64,000 nucleotides of DNA, taken from Chamaecyparis obtusa. Taxonomy: Eukaryota > Streptophyta > Pinopsida > Cupressales > Cupressaceae. Made by a program: the position numbers and the translations under genes. Below are positions 10,884 through 23,415 of the stretch, piece after piece. Below the pieces are notes generated by a model. The model worked only from the letters and a program-made list of their open reading frames with translations. It searched no databases and was not told where the DNA came from. The stretch is from positions 797,416-861,415 of the forward strand of contig BSBK01002049.1 in assembly GCA_027943335.1 (NCBI GenBank). The letters are read 5' to 3'. Position 1 is the first letter of the stretch, and every line of letters starts with the position of its first letter.

Positions 10884-13800
10884 TTACCTGTCCCTATTCT
10901 TCCCTTTGTCCATGCTCATGTCATGATTATTCCCCCTTTTTTTTAAACGTTTAATTTCTTCATCAGTAGGTAAGTCACAAATTTTCTCTAGAAACAGTCT
11001 ATGAAGTACCATGACCATGTATAATGCATCTGACCATGTAGTTGAAGCAAGGTTCAATACTTCAATTTGTACTTCTAAGTCGGCAGCTAAACTAATGAGA
11101 CCTTCGGCTATGGACAAATGTGAATCACTCTACATCAATATTTTAGCCTTGTCTAATTTTCTCTGTATAGCCTCTAGATGCGGTGTTAGCACAGTTTGAA
11201 TAGAGAGTAGATGAGAATGAATCTTACCATCATTTTCCATCAGCTCGGCTAACTTACACTATGTCTACATTGCTTTAACATAATGTCCAGCGCTGGTGCT
11301 GGCATCCAAAGTTAGGGACTAACTTGTAGCTTTGATCTCTTGCTTGAGAGTCTCAAGCAAGCGTTGGTTCTCATCTGTGAATAGTTCAACATTGCATAGC
11401 TTGGCTTGTAGAGACTGTCCATTCACAACTAATTTCTCGGTCTCCTATACCAAAGTTGACAGCTCAACTTGTTTAACTACGATCTAAGCATATATCTTAT
11501 CCAGCACTTTTTTTCAAATCTGCATTCTGACCATTCAAATAATTTGTCACTTGCACAACTAACTTCATTATTGACTTTCTGAACAAGGTGTACAAGTTGT
11601 TCCAATATAGGAGTGGAACTATTTACATCTGATCAATCATATACTTCATTAAATATGTCCTTAATTTCATCAAGAACCTATTTTTGCTGATGCTCCCTTC
11701 GGAGTTCTGCTTGTCTACTTTTCTTTGTTAGCAAATCTTTCATTATTTGTAGTTGCTCGAAAGAAAGGTTATCTATATCCCATTTAGGAATAATAATTAC
11801 TTCATCAATTGTTACCTCTTCTTTCTCCTTTGGTGCTCTTGGTGGGGTGCTTCTACTTAGTAGCTATACAAGGGCTTTGATTGCCTCTTGTTCCTTTGGC
11901 TCTTGTTCTTCAATGAATTTACCTTTAATGATTTCTTCTCCTTTCCCTTTCTCCTCGGCATGAGGTCTAACAGCTTGTTGATCTAATTTGATTCTAGGTG
12001 CTTCAGTGATGTGTTCTTTCTTAGGAGGACTTTGAATTTTGTCTTCTGCTTTGACTTCTTCCTTGATAGATTGTGTTAGTGGTACCGACTTGATGGGTTC
12101 CTTGGTATGACTTGTACTGACTAACTTCTCAACAGTGGCAACTCCAAGTATAGTAGGATTATCAGTGATAGATAGTGTGCTCGTGATGGTGGGATAATCC
12201 ATGACTTGCAATAGTACTATGTTACTACCTAGCAAGGGTGTACCAATTACTGTTATGTTCTTTAGATCATCCTTGGTTAAGAATGAGTTCTTAATGGGGC
12301 TCTCCTCTAGTATATCAATAATGTGAACTTCAAAAGTATCTTGTGATTTCACTTCCTTAGGAGTACCAGTCTCCATTTTAATTTTCTTGTTGTTAGATTC
12401 AACAATTGTTGAAGTGGTAGCTTCTGTACCTTCATTCTTTCCTCCATCCTTTTCTTCTACTGGGATGGGTAACAATCCATACAATAGCTTCCAAATTTTC
12501 AAACTTTCTTGAACAACATCTTCTACCTTGTGTTGAAGGATAAGATAGGCTCTAAGTTTAGGATCAAACTTGCCTCTGTATTGATTAATTATCTTTTTGA
12601 TATTTGCAGGAGTGAGAGTGGATTGAACTTGTGCTAATGTACTCTCTCTTATTTCCTTCTCTATTTGTAATGCATACTCCCACTTCTGTACGACCCTAGT
12701 GCACAATTCCTTTGGAATCCTATTTTAAATCTCGATCAACAACATCTTGAAAGTGTATAACATTTCAAGAATAGCATCCTCAAACTTTTTCTTTATCTCC
12801 AATGCTCATCAGTCCAAACTTTAATCTTTTCACCTCATCAACAACAGTTGTGCTAGTAATCTTATGACACAATTCATCAACAATGAGTTGATGTGAACCC
12901 TGTTGTGTTGCCTTCCCATTTATTGCTTCATCACTTCCAGTTTCTTCATCATCATCTTGTGTTAGAACTAGTTTCCTTCTTAGCTTCTTCATAGCCTTGG
13001 TTGGCACTATCTTGATTTGAGTTGGTTTTCACTTTGCAGATGCAGGAGGCATCTTAGGAGTCTCGGTATTAGTCCTTCTAGGCCGAGGTCTAAGTGATGG
13101 TGTCTCAGACACTTTACATTTCAACACTCTTCTTTTTGGTGGGGACTCAGCAATTATTGGTTTCTTCTCTTCTTCTTCTTCTTCTTCTTCTGTCTCACTG
13201 CCACTAGTTGCACTCTTTTCATCTTCTCCCAACCCTTGGGTTAACTCTAGTGGTGCATCCTTACTAGATTCCTTAACATATTCTTCTAAATTTTTCACTA
13301 TCTTCTTTCTTCTTCTCTCAGTGGTGGCAGCCAACAATCCCAAAGAGATCTTAGATTTGGCCTCTTCAAATATACCAAAGTAAGGTGCATTGTTATCAAT
13401 TTCCTCAGCTAGGAGGGTTGTGATTGCAGTAGTAGCTTCATCAATATTGAGTTCATAGGGTAGGGGCATTAACCATGAAACCCTAGGTAGTGCTACCTAT
13501 GCATAGGTAAAGTCTGTGTCTACTAGAAAACATGTCTTTACTATATTTCTCAATCAGAGGCACAGGGACTCTAGTCCTATTCCTCATCTTCTTCTTAAAC
13601 TCAATGAAATAATTGTCCATTATCCCTCCAAAATCATCACCAATCTTGTTTATAAAATCATTAATTTGCATAGTGATGGGCTTCTTCTTATCCCATGTGA
13701 CATCCCCATGTGTACGAAAACACTTCTTGACATAAAAGTATATACAGATCAGTAGGGGACCGAACTTACACATAGAGTTCTTCTTTGTCCAGATGGAGTT

Positions 13801-14523
13801 CAAGTTCTCAGTAAGTTGAGTCAGCTGGAGCTTGGAAAGATCATATGTGTGCCCTTTCTTAATTATCTTCCATGCCTAGTCCACTGCCATACAGGGGATG
13901 CTATCCAATCAAATGGATTGGTAAAACTTATGCGAGATAACTCGAACAGTGAAGTCAATTTCTGGATTAGTGATGGTGGAAATTGTCATTCTACATTTGT
14001 TCCAAACTACCTATGTGTTTTCTTGAATTTCCTCTTTTCCTGCACATTTCAATGTTCTCTTTCCATCAATTGCAGGGTAACCAATGACATTCTGTATCAT
14101 TTCCTTCATAATCTTCACCGGTCCATCTTCCAGCCATAATTACATGTCATGCACTCAACTCAACATGATCTTTATCCATTCTACCTTGAAATTTTGTGGG
14201 AAATTTAGGGCATGAACTAACCCTTGGTTGGCAACAAGCTTGTGTTCTAGCTTCAGCACTCCATTGACACATAATTTATCATATGCTTCCCTGATTTCAT
14301 AATCACCAATATCTCCAATTTTGCACATATAGCAAGACCTAACATCATTCATCATTAACACATTTTCCAGAATCCAAGATAGGGATCCATTCAAATATCC
14401 TTTGATAGCGCTTTCAGATATTGCCTTGAATACCTTCAGTTTGCAAACTTCATTCCTTACAAGTTGTACATTGAAAACTTCCATTCCCTATTTCCTGACT
14501 GGTGCGGACAAAGACGATGCCAT
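10884..14523 (-). pseudogene. Element A ORF2, unrecognised protein, broken
   Basis: Homologue of the ORF2 of element D. It opens MASSLSAPVRK at 14523 and is then broken by stops and frameshifts into pieces at 14484-14155, 13803-13483, 13469-13029, 13007-12780, 12706-11864 and 11117-10884. Colinear matches to D include the N-terminal VLKLEHK..NQGLVHALNFPQNF block, the MCKFGPLLICIYFYVKKCF block, FGGIMDNYFIEFKKKM, PLPYELNIDEATT and a conserved C-terminal helix with LAADLEV..LNLASTTW. The middle is acidic and low complexity (a poly-Glu run near 13,160-13,190) and rich in Lys, Pro and Thr. I do not recognise any known catalytic domain. Confidence 0.75.
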
Positions 14524-15065
14524 TTCAAACTGTAATTTTTGAAAAGAAAATAATTTCTCAGTAAAGTAACTTTTTTGTCAAAGACACTGTAGATGAATTC
14601 GGTGCGCTGAGAAAATTTAGAATCACTTTTCTTGATCTGGTTTCACAAATACTTAACTGCTCTCTAAAATCTTGAATAGCCTGGTGAAATGAATTTAACA
14701 AAAACTCTCCACTTTATAGAATTTAAAAAAATAGGATTAGGGCCTCATAAATGCTCCATACAGATTTTAGATGAAATACAACTATCTCAACAAACTCATG
14801 TTAAACTCAATTAAACACAAGCTCGGTCAATGTAACCATTGTGATACAGCTCGGCATAGCATTTCGGCCATAACAGCTGCTCGGAAACCATTGTTAGCTC
14901 GGTCATGATACTGATGCTTGGCATCAAAATGAAATTTTCTAGTTTTCTCATACATGTCCTAATGCATCTTAATCTATGCAGATATGGACTTTTTCTTGAT
15001 TCTATGTTAGGAACTGATGTAAAGTAAGGCTTTGAAAGAATCAGTTCTAGACATACCTTTCATGC

Positions 15066-15721
15066 TTAGTTTGAAGAAGTGTGATCACCTGATCCATTAG
15101 ATTGGATGACCTCAGATGTGCTTGCTTCACTTGTAGTTCCTTCTTCTTTCTTCCTCCATGTCTTTTCCATCTGGTTCCTCAATTTTTCATAGATATCCTC
15201 ATTCTGGTTGTTAACATTGCACGACATGGGTGATCTACAATCTCTCTTTAAGTGACTAACCTTATTACATTTGTAACAGACCATGCTTCCATTCATCCAT
15301 CTTTTAGATTTGCCTCTAAAGTGTGTCTTCATGCAATTAACTCCAATGTGTCCATACTTACCACAATAATGGCAATTATACCAGGTGTTGTAATCCCAAT
15401 TGTAACTTTACACTATGTGACTGGCTTTGTTTGCTCATTAAATGATCACCTTGGTCTAGATCTACATTCAAATGCTTTGTGCCCATATTTTTGACAATTG
15501 AAACAACTTCCTTGAAACTTGGGCGAGGTGGATGAATTGCTTGTTTTAGATCTACATTCATGTGCTTGATGTCCATGCTTGTTACAGTTAAAACAATGTC
15601 CATTAAACTTAGGTTTAGAATCAGACTTACCATGTTTACTTTTGCATATGTTGGCTGTATGTCTTAGCTTCCCACAGTGATGACATGTGGGCTTTTTGTT
15701 CTTTGATTTAGTAGTCTTCTA
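15066..15721 (-). pseudogene. Element A Gag, C-terminal zinc-knuckle part
   Basis: Across frameshifts the minus strand encodes five CCHC knuckles in the same order as element D: CHHCGKLRHTANIC, CFNCNKHGHQAHEC, CFNCQKYGHKAFEC, a CHYCGKYGHIGVNC type and CYKCNKVSHLKRDC. CCHC knuckles in Gag bind the element's RNA during packaging. The stretch before the first knuckle reads KTTKSKNKKPTC and stops at 15721, where the solo LTR C1 begins. The N-terminal half of the same protein resumes at 19,418. Confidence 0.85.
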
Positions 15722-18700
15722 TGTTAGGCCAATTTTATGTCATAGCAAAAATCTTACAAGATTGGCCTATTTTCCTTGCAAGTGTTCTTCATGTGTCCTG
15801 CCCTGTGTTCTCTATGTTATCACCTTGCTCTAGTCCAATTTACATGAGCTAAATCACCAAATCCAAAAAGTTATTCAAATTCATGGTCCGCGGGAAGCAA
15901 TCTTTAAAATTTACCACAGTGTCGAAAACCCACAGTGTTTTTGATATTCCATGGTGTTTTCGACCCCTGCATTGTTTTCGACCCCTTGTATTTCCTGCTT
16001 TGTGCACTTATCTATTGACATGTCAGAAACTTTGTGTGTTTTCGATCCTCCTTCATCGAAAACATTGTGTGTTTTTGACCTCACACTAGTTCCCTGTTTG
16101 ATGTGTTTTTCTCTAACTACACAAGTCCGACCGTGTGGTGGGTCTGGCTCTTCTTTGATTGGTTGTTGCATGGCCACATATCAGATTTCTCTGACATGCA
16201 ATCATGCAACCGCTTACCACATGTCCGTGTGGGTCCGGTTCTTCCTGTTGTTCATCTTGGCCGACGGTTATGTCTCCATTCCATAACTTGGCAACTTGTG
16301 GTTATCTCCCATTGATTGGTTTCTAGTGGTTATCCCCTTAGTGTTTAGCAACCTGGCAGGTGGTCTATTTCTCTTCAGTCATGCAATCTCCTGACTCTGG
16401 CAGTTAAGCAGCTAGTATCTAGTGACTTGGCAAACAGTTAGTCGCGTAGTCGTTGAATGCTTGGCAGTTAGTTGGTGGGGCCGGTGTTTCCAGCACATCG
16501 GCATTCCTACTTGGTCGGCGGGTGGTGATGTAGCATCTTCCTATTGGTCCATGTGATGATATGGAAGCATGTCAGGTGGGTCTAGGGTTATGAAGTATTT
16601 AGCGACTTGGCGACTGAAGTGCTCACTCATTCTCGTAATCTAACTCAGGGTTAAGAAACCTTTTTGCGATTCAATGAATGCCTTTGTTCGCATGTTCTCA
16701 GAGTTTGACCATGGTTAGAAAATGTATCTCATGAACTAGAGATTGCTTTTGTTTGCACATTTTCTGAATCCTTAGGGTTAAGTGCTTACCGTGAAAGAAT
16801 AAAGAATTATTTTTGTGGGCCCTCATTGCTAGGTAAGCATAGTTGGTGGTCTCTCATTGGTCCACAAGGTTACGATTTGGCAGAATGTAGTGGGACCTAG
16901 TTTCTAGCTGGGCAGAGGGCTCTGACATGTTAGATGATCGATGGATGGCATATGTTCTTATAGAGTGTATCAGAGCCATGAGATCATACGAAAACCGTCG
17001 ATCTTCTTTTGTGGGCCCGGAAGAGTTTCTCAATCCATTTGGCAGTAAGGATAGGATTTAGCAGCTCTGATAAATGTCTCTGTGTTCACTGATTCACATA
17101 GTAAAATGGTGAAGTTCTAAAAGGTCTAGCGATTCAGCGAACGTGCATTCACAGGTTCGCTAAATGATTTGGCAAAGATGTAAAACATTCAGTGACTTGG
17201 CAATATTCTTTCAGTCACGTGTTCGCGAAGTAGGAAGGTTGAGTTTGCTAAGATAGTGGGACTGCATGATGATTCATTGCTGAGTTGTCTTATTGTGATT
17301 GGCAGAGCTGGAAAAGGATTGTAGACACGTCAGTGGGCACAAATGATTCAAGAGAGGAGGACATCATGGTAGATCTAGTGGTTGGTGCATGATCTCATAG
17401 GAGGTGTCAAAGCCATGCGATCATGCACCCACCGTTCAATTTCAAAGGCTTTTATCATGTGGGTCCTGTGGCAGAGATGACCAGGTAGTTGTAATGAGTA
17501 GTGCGGTGACAGGTGGCACCATGTGTCATGGTTGCGGAGTTAATGGTGGAGTGGATAAAGGTTTAGCAGCCTGACAAATTTCCTTCTTGTCGCTGGTTCG
17601 CGAGATGATTTGGCAGTTCCCCAATTCATTTGGGGACTTGGCGAATAGTGGTCATGGGGTCACTAGATTCTTTAACGGAGGTAGGAAGTATTCTACGAAT
17701 TGGCGAGGGTTCCTTTGTCTCCAGTTTGCCAGATCACTTAAGTGGGTTTTTCAACACGTGTAGTCATGTGCTCGCTAGATTTAGCTAGGGTTTGGATTTT
17801 CATTCCGCGACTGGGATTTTCCTTTGTCACGTGTTCACTGAATGTAACCCGAGGTGTTTGATGAGTTGGGGTTGCTGAGCCTACGAAAGGTAAAGGATCA
17901 ATGGCTGTGACTTATTGTTGATCTGATTTTGAATGTGAGCTGCTGATTGAAGGGTAAAATAGTAATGTGACTATTTATTTTCAAATTCAAATCTCTAAGA
18001 TGTCTCCAGCGACAAATAGGACTGAAATTGATGACAGTAAGGGGCCAGAGTTGGTGAAATTGAATTTCTTTGCCATTCCAATGTGGTCTAGGGTGCCTTG
18101 AGGGTTTGCAGGGATTTGTGCCATGTGGTTTTGAGCTTGAGGAACTGTTTGTAGGCAGTGATTAGACTAGTTTTTATGGCATTTCCTAGTGTACTATGCT
18201 ATGCTCATAGATTTTCATGATTGCAGAATCTGTTTGAGATTTCTTTCTCCAGGTTGCTTGGTTTCTTGCCCCTATAATAATTTATGATGTAATTTTGATT
18301 GGTTTGGTGGGTGAAACCCTATGCCCTAGCTATCCCTAAGCTTGCTGCATTCTCTCTAAGAATTCCAAGGCAGCTAATGGTATAAATGGCAGGTTGTTCA
18401 TTTTTGTAAGGGTTCCTTCTTCTGCAAATTTTTGAGGAGAATTGGTTCCATGTGAAGGGTCTTTTTCCTGTAGATTTTCTCCTTCTCTCTGCATATAGAG
18501 TGTTCCTCTTTCTTCTATTGGTTCAGAGAATATAATGCATGTTGCAGTAGATTTGTCTTACGTATGAGGACTCAATTTACTCTTACTATAGTGAACTATC
18601 TCCATTTGAATTCTGGATTCATTAATCACACATCAAGGGTGTTTGGTTTTTCTGCTTGTATTGCCTAAGTGTTTGCAAGTGGAGTTATCTTCGCAGAGGT

Positions 18701-19417
18701 AACTGGTTTAGGGTTAGTGTTTATGCATGTATGAGCTAAAATATCAAAGATAGGTCATGCTTGTCTTCCAATGGATGCTGGTTAATGTATTATCTAATTC
18801 ATAGGTCTCTTCTAAAGGGAGGGTTAAAATCCTTTGATGGATAATAGCATGTTTGAATGCACAGGTGGGTGTTAAGTTGAGGTTTGGTCATGGTGTGTGA
18901 TTGATGTCAGGCATCAGCACATTGAATCTATTGCTTTCTTGTTTCATAGCTGTCTCTTGCAGTAGGGTATTTGACTCTGTGGCCCATTGGATAAGGCACT
19001 GGTCTATCAGAGACTTAGGGCATCTCAGGGGACCTTTCAATCATCTTTACAATCATTTCATTTCTATCCCACCCTTTCCCTTTCATGTTGTTAGGATAGG
19101 TTTTTGGTTTTCATACTCACTCCATGTAAGTTGGGCTATTGCATGAGATATTGGCTTCATTGAGTTATAGCATACCTAGGAGTTTGAGAACCATTCCACA
19201 TTAATCTGTCTGTAGGCCTTTGGTTTTGTCATGAGGTGTCTTGAATGTGCAGACAAGGCAATACCCGCCTAAGTGAATGTGGAACTCAAAGAAGAAGGAG
19301 GATTTCTCTTTGTCCTCATCAATTGGTTTATTTTCCTTGTCAAGTTTGAGTGCCTAGCCTGTGTTTGAAGCCCAACTATTTATTTCAAGCTTGGTCCTGC
19401 GAGGAAAAGAGCCAACA
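15722..19417 (+). mobile_element. Solo LTR C1 inside Gag of element A
   Basis: The insert begins TGTTAGGCCAATTTT and ends GAGCCAACA, so it has the TG..CA ends of an LTR. It is flanked by TTCTA (15,717-15,721) and TTCTG (19,418-19,422), a 5-bp target duplication with one mismatch. Removing the insert and one duplicate restores the Gag frame as ..SSKDGEQ-KTTKSKNKKPTC, parallel to element D. It aligns along its whole length, with gaps, to the inverted copy C2 at 21,988-24,662, including repeated GTGTTTTCGACC words near one end and ACCCGCCT..GGAGGAT..AATTGG near the other. No internal region or second LTR is present. Short open frames within it, such as 15951-16286 and 16103-16315, look incidental. 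Confidence 0.9.
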
Positions 19418-20133
19418 TTCTGTTCTCCATCTTTTGATGACTCTCCTTCTTCAATAGATGATTGTTCATTCAGTCCAAGTCTAGATCTATCACCAGATCT
19501 CCTAGGTGACCTGATCAGCTCTTCAAAATACTTTGCAGCTTCATTGGGTTTGTTCATCCTTTTATTGATTTCTTTTTTAGTTCTCAACTCATGTTTTAGC
19601 TGATCATTTTCATATTTTAGTTGATTGTTCTCCAAGTCTTTCCTACCCAATTCTTGGTTGGTTAGCAGTAGTTTATTTACCATATCTAGTTGATTATTAG
19701 TCAACCTTTGTATGTCACTTGTTATTTCATCTAGCCTTATTGCAATTTGTCTTTTGTCTTCTTCAGCCATTGCCTTATCATCTTTAGCTTTCTTTTTCTG
19801 CTCCACTACTTCACAGAGTTTGACAGATTGAATTTCCTGTTCTCTCTTTAGAGTCTTGATTTCACCATTTAGTATGGTATTTTTTTCCAGCAGTTCTTTC
19901 ATCGCTTTGTCATTTTCTATAGAATTACTAGTATCAAGTAGTCTAGTTGTGTCTTCTTCCTTGTACTGTGGCTCACTTTGTTGAATAGCAATTTCACTTC
20001 TTTTGCTCAAGGATTTCTTCAATTCCCCTCTGGCTACTTCTAGCTGTTGTAATGCTAGTTGTACTTCAATCTTTTGATTCTCTATGACTTTTCCTTGTTT
20101 GTAAGCTTCCATCTTTAAGATCGTTTTCCTCAA
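19418..20133 (-). pseudogene. Element A Gag, N-terminal coiled-coil part
   Basis: From 20133 to the solo LTR junction at 19418 the frame is fully open and encodes a Lys/Glu/Gln-rich coiled coil. Stretches such as AMKELLEKN, LKREQE and EGESSKDGEQN align with AIKELLEKN, LKREQE and EGESSKQG in the Gag of element D. The computed frame runs on to 19354 inside C1, ending in unrelated residues. Being open after so much decay elsewhere in A is notable, but the protein is cut off from its zinc knuckles. Confidence 0.85.
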
Positions 20134-20163
20134 GTGGTTAGACTTCCTTAAGAGAAACCTTTA

Positions 20164-20175
20164 GCTCTGATACCA
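20164..20175 (-). promoter_or_regulatory. Element A primer binding site
   Basis: The minus strand reads TGGTATCAGAGC, the usual plant site complementary to the 3' end of initiator tRNA-Met, two bases inside the LTR. It fixes the element on the minus strand. Confidence 0.9.
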
Positions 20176-20177
20176 AT

Positions 20178-20414
20178 TGTTGGAAATGTAAATGGGAAAG
20201 TAGCACTGAGAGGGGGGGTGAATCAAAAATTACTAACTTTTATCCTTTTAAATTGTAAGAACTTTATGCATCATTTGAATAATCTAAGTAACATATCATG
20301 TCAAATAGCATACATGAAATCACACATAACACAATAAATTTTGGTAACCCAGAAACCCTTGAAAGGTAAAACTGGGGTGGGATGACACCCACAAATCTTC
20401 ACTACTACAGATAA
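20178..20414 (-). repeat. Element A, right (5') LTR, truncated
   Basis: It starts TGTTGGAAATGTAAATGG and follows the left LTR closely for about 237 bases to the CTTCACTACTACAGATAA segment, then diverges completely. About 980 bases of LTR are missing. Confidence 0.85.
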
Positions 20415-21099
20415 GAAAGCTTATTCTCCTTCATCCATTTTATCACTTAAACCTTCCTCGACTGATGTGTCAGTAACATGTTTTGATTCCATCATTTAGA
20501 TCTTCCTTGAATTTTGTTAGCCATTGATCTTTGTAACAAACTTTATCTCCAACCTCAAACTCATACACTTTCCAGTTCATCAATCCTTATCAGCTAAACT
20601 AATCATTTAGTTCTTTTCTCTCTATTCGGTTAACAAAGAAATGTGTCAGTGAACACAAGCTTAGTTTATACTATGCTCAGTATACACCACATTGCTTGAT
20701 GTATATTGTGATGTTTCATCAACCGACCACACTGCCTTGTATCTTTCAGCTCTTTTCCTCATCATAGATGAATGCAACATAATCAAGTCAATAATATAAG
20801 GTCATAGACTCATCAACAAGTTACCCAATGTGTTCCTTACTATCATTTGTCATATACATCTTTCTCATGTAGATGTTTCTATTCTTCATCTCTTTTTCCT
20901 CCTATCTACAGATGTTTAGGTATGTAACTTACAAGATAAGTGTTGTCAAACTAGTTGACATCAATGACAACATACTACTAATTTAATCATCTTACATATC
21001 TAATCAGTAACTCAGTGATCTCTAATCACTGATCTTCAATTAGGTTCTAAATTAGTTGTAGTTCATCAGTGCCAACAAGTTTATTGTTTGAAAAAGTTG
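20415..21099. other. Unassigned sequence between A and a coding relic
   Basis: No gene is visible. The stretch has an imperfect palindrome near 20,943-20,975 (TGTTGTCAAACTAG facing TTGACATCAATGACAACA) that resembles the outer end of the element B LTR near 30,105-30,139, so part may be LTR-derived. It follows the abrupt end of the A LTR. Confidence 0.4.
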
Positions 21100-21987
21100 A
21101 GTTCCTAAGATAAAGAGACCAAGAAGAGGATAAAGTGGAAAGCAGGGTAGAATTCAATGCTTTGGAGTAGCAGACATATGATGGGGCACAAAGAGATGTG
21201 GATCATATTAAAATCCTAGAGGAGAGAGTAGATGGTGTGATTGGTTCATGGGAAGGACCAGAAGAACAAGAAGAGAGGCATGTGAAGATAAATAATGAGA
21301 AGTCATAATATGAGGACACTCGTGAAGATGATAGGACATAGGAGAAGATGGTGATGTGTGGGCCTAGAAAAGAAAGGGTTGGTGAAGTTGAGATGACAGG
21401 GATTGACAAGGAATTTGCAGAAGTTTTTGATGCAGTTGTGGAGTGTATGGATGAAAGAATCCAATTTGGTGTAGTCATATGTCCATTTAAGGTTACTTTT
21501 GAGAAGAAGTAAGACAGGGCTTTGAAGGAAGCCATTGATGAAGTGTATACATGCCAAGGAGGATGACATTGGGATGATGAGTTGCAAGAGGTGTCAGAGA
21601 TAATGGGGGTCTTAGAGAGTGAAGATTCAAAGCTCTTAAAGATAGAGTTGAAGAAATAAGCCACAAGTTGGCATAAGTAGGTGAAGAAGAAGGTTGTGTG
21701 GCCTGTCAAAAGGCTTATTCGAGAGGAGAAACTACTGTAGAGAGAACTCACTGACAAGGTTCAAAGATTTTATGATGAGACTATATAAGTTGATGGGAGT
21801 TGCAAAGAAACCAGTGTTCAAAGAATTGTATCCACAATGGATTTGTGGGATGAATTAGATTCCATATTTGAGGGATGGAAAAAAAGGGAGGTTTAGTGGA
21901 AGAATTCCTAGGACAAGGGCATGAAGGTGCACGACTAGATGGTCATGAAGAGACCTTACTGATTGAATTATCTAAAAGTGTGGAAAT
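21100..21987 (+). pseudogene. Decayed coding stretch, family not recognised
   Basis: The plus strand reads for about 290 codons as a charged protein with coherent stretches such as KILEERVDGVIGSWEG, EFAEVFDAVVECMDE, QEVSEIMGVLESED and STMDLWDELDSIFEGW. It is interrupted by several stops, many of them TAG or TAA where CAG or CAA would fit. The stretch is cut by the solo LTR C2 at 21988 and seems to resume at 24,668. The 184-codon open frame on the opposite strand (21,757-21,203) is its antisense shadow. It could be a Gag relic or a host pseudogene. Confidence 0.4.
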
Positions 21988-23268
21988 TGTTGGTTGTTCC
22001 CTTTGATCTTCAAAACTTTTAGATTTATACTTTGATGGATAACTATAATGAAACTTTGACTCTATCACCACTCTAAAGTCTACAAGGAAGAGGGCCAATT
22101 AACAAGGATCAAGGAGATCCTCCTACACTTTGAGCCTCAATGCTCAGGCGGGTGTACCCTTGACTCACTTCTTCAAAGGATTCTCTGAACAATATATTAC
22201 TATACCCTTTACTATCTGATTGAAAGGTTTATCATTTGATTGTGTGTGTGTGATTTCTAATGATGGACTGATTCCAAAGAATGGATCAGTGCCTTATCCC
22301 AGGGCAAAGAGTCACTTAACAACCTATATCACCCCAAAACCTTAACTCAAACATATATAGACTCAGAGTAAGTGCTTTTCCTATTACTCCCCTCACTCAC
22401 ATACCAGGACATCAAATCCTTATCTTGCCATGAACTCATTGAGCTTACCTTAAAGAATTTAATCCTAACTTTGTTAAGAACTCAAAGATAACCCCAAAAT
22501 ACTCTTTGTTTACCATATGCTAACCCACTTTGTGCAATCAACATATATGAGCTCAAGAGCAAAACAAAAAGACATACACCAATATGAGATTGGAATCCAA
22601 AATATTCTCACTAAGACTTACAGAATCGATACATTACCAAATGACAAAATGCACAAAGGAAACAAACCCTAAATCTAGGCTCTCCTTGTTCAAATTTTCA
22701 CTATCAACAATCTGGGACCAAAACCAAAAGAATTGGAACCCCTGCAAACTCAAAAAGTCTACAACTTATACCCCCTAATCATCTTGGAAATTTGCAACAA
22801 GCTACGGATGACTAGGGTTAGGGTTTCAACCACCTAACCTGCTAGAAACAATCAAGAATTTAATTCAGGGGTGGGAAACACATCCAATCCTGCAAATACA
22901 CCTCGAGCCAAGATTGTATTCATTCCTTTACGGTAAAAATCCCTACAATCAATTGTCAAACATTTTGGACCACATCACAGCAACAAGCGCCACCAAACCA
23001 GTCAAATCTGACTGTGAAAGCAATAAAAACCAGTCCTTCTTATCGCTGCAAACCCTCAGAGAATTCAAATTTAAATCCCAACGGTCACTTCTTTGGCACT
23101 TGCAAAGAAATGATGGCCAAAATTAAAAACCTTTACCAACTTTATATCACAGCCGTTCGATCAATCTTCCTTTGTGGGCTTTGCAACTTAACCTCTTATC
23201 TTTAGTCGCGCTATCGCGTGGTCATGAACTTCACCACCATAGGAATCTGATTATACATGTGCTTTGGT

Positions 23269-23310
23269 CGCATGATCGCATAGCCCAGAAATGGGCTATG
23301 CGAACATGCG
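23269..23310. repeat. Hairpin module 1 in solo LTR C2
   Basis: CGCATGATCGCATAGCCC and, after a five-base loop, TGGGCTATGCGAACATGCG form a stem of about 18 pairs with one mismatch. The same design recurs twice more in this LTR. Confidence 0.85.
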
Positions 23311-23372
23311 ACAACCCGCAGTCCTTTACCTTGCCACAACCACCACCGCTGAGGGTTAATAAAAATGTCAAT

Positions 23373-23415
23373 CGCATGATCGCATAGCCTTGAAAAAGGC
23401 TTATGCGAACATGCG
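23373..23415. repeat. Hairpin module 2 in solo LTR C2
   Basis: CGCATGATCGCATAGCCTT faces AAGGCTTATGCGAACATGCG across a short A-rich loop. Confidence 0.85.

Larger units (their letters stand above)
9534..20414 (-). mobile_element. Element A: old non-autonomous LTR retrotransposon
   Basis: A is a minus-strand LTR element that lies in the left LTR of B and itself carries the solo LTR C1. Reading on the minus strand the order is: truncated 5' LTR (20,414-20,178), tRNA-iMet-type primer site, Gag coiled coil, C1 insertion, Gag zinc knuckles, ORF2, purine tract, and 3' LTR (10,754-9,534). It has the same plan and alignable proteins as element D at 48,899-56,287, but many frameshifts and stops, so it is much older. 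No protease, integrase or reverse transcriptase motif is visible between the LTRs. The right LTR is cut off at about 20,414, so no target duplication can be confirmed. Confidence 0.85.

Noticed and set aside
18970..19030. tRNA-Arg-like words (GGCCCATTGGATAAGGCACT)
   Set aside because: Only an A-box-like half is present, no T-arm or acceptor stem follows, and the matching segment in C2 has diverged freely.
15722..19417. C1 as a Helitron or DNA transposon
   Set aside because: It has TG..CA ends and 5-bp flanking duplications, no terminal inverted repeat beyond a few bases and no CTRR-type end, all of which fit a solo LTR better.
21203..21757. 184-codon minus-strand open frame
   Set aside because: It is Ser/Thr/Phe-rich low complexity and antisense to a more coherent plus-strand coding relic.
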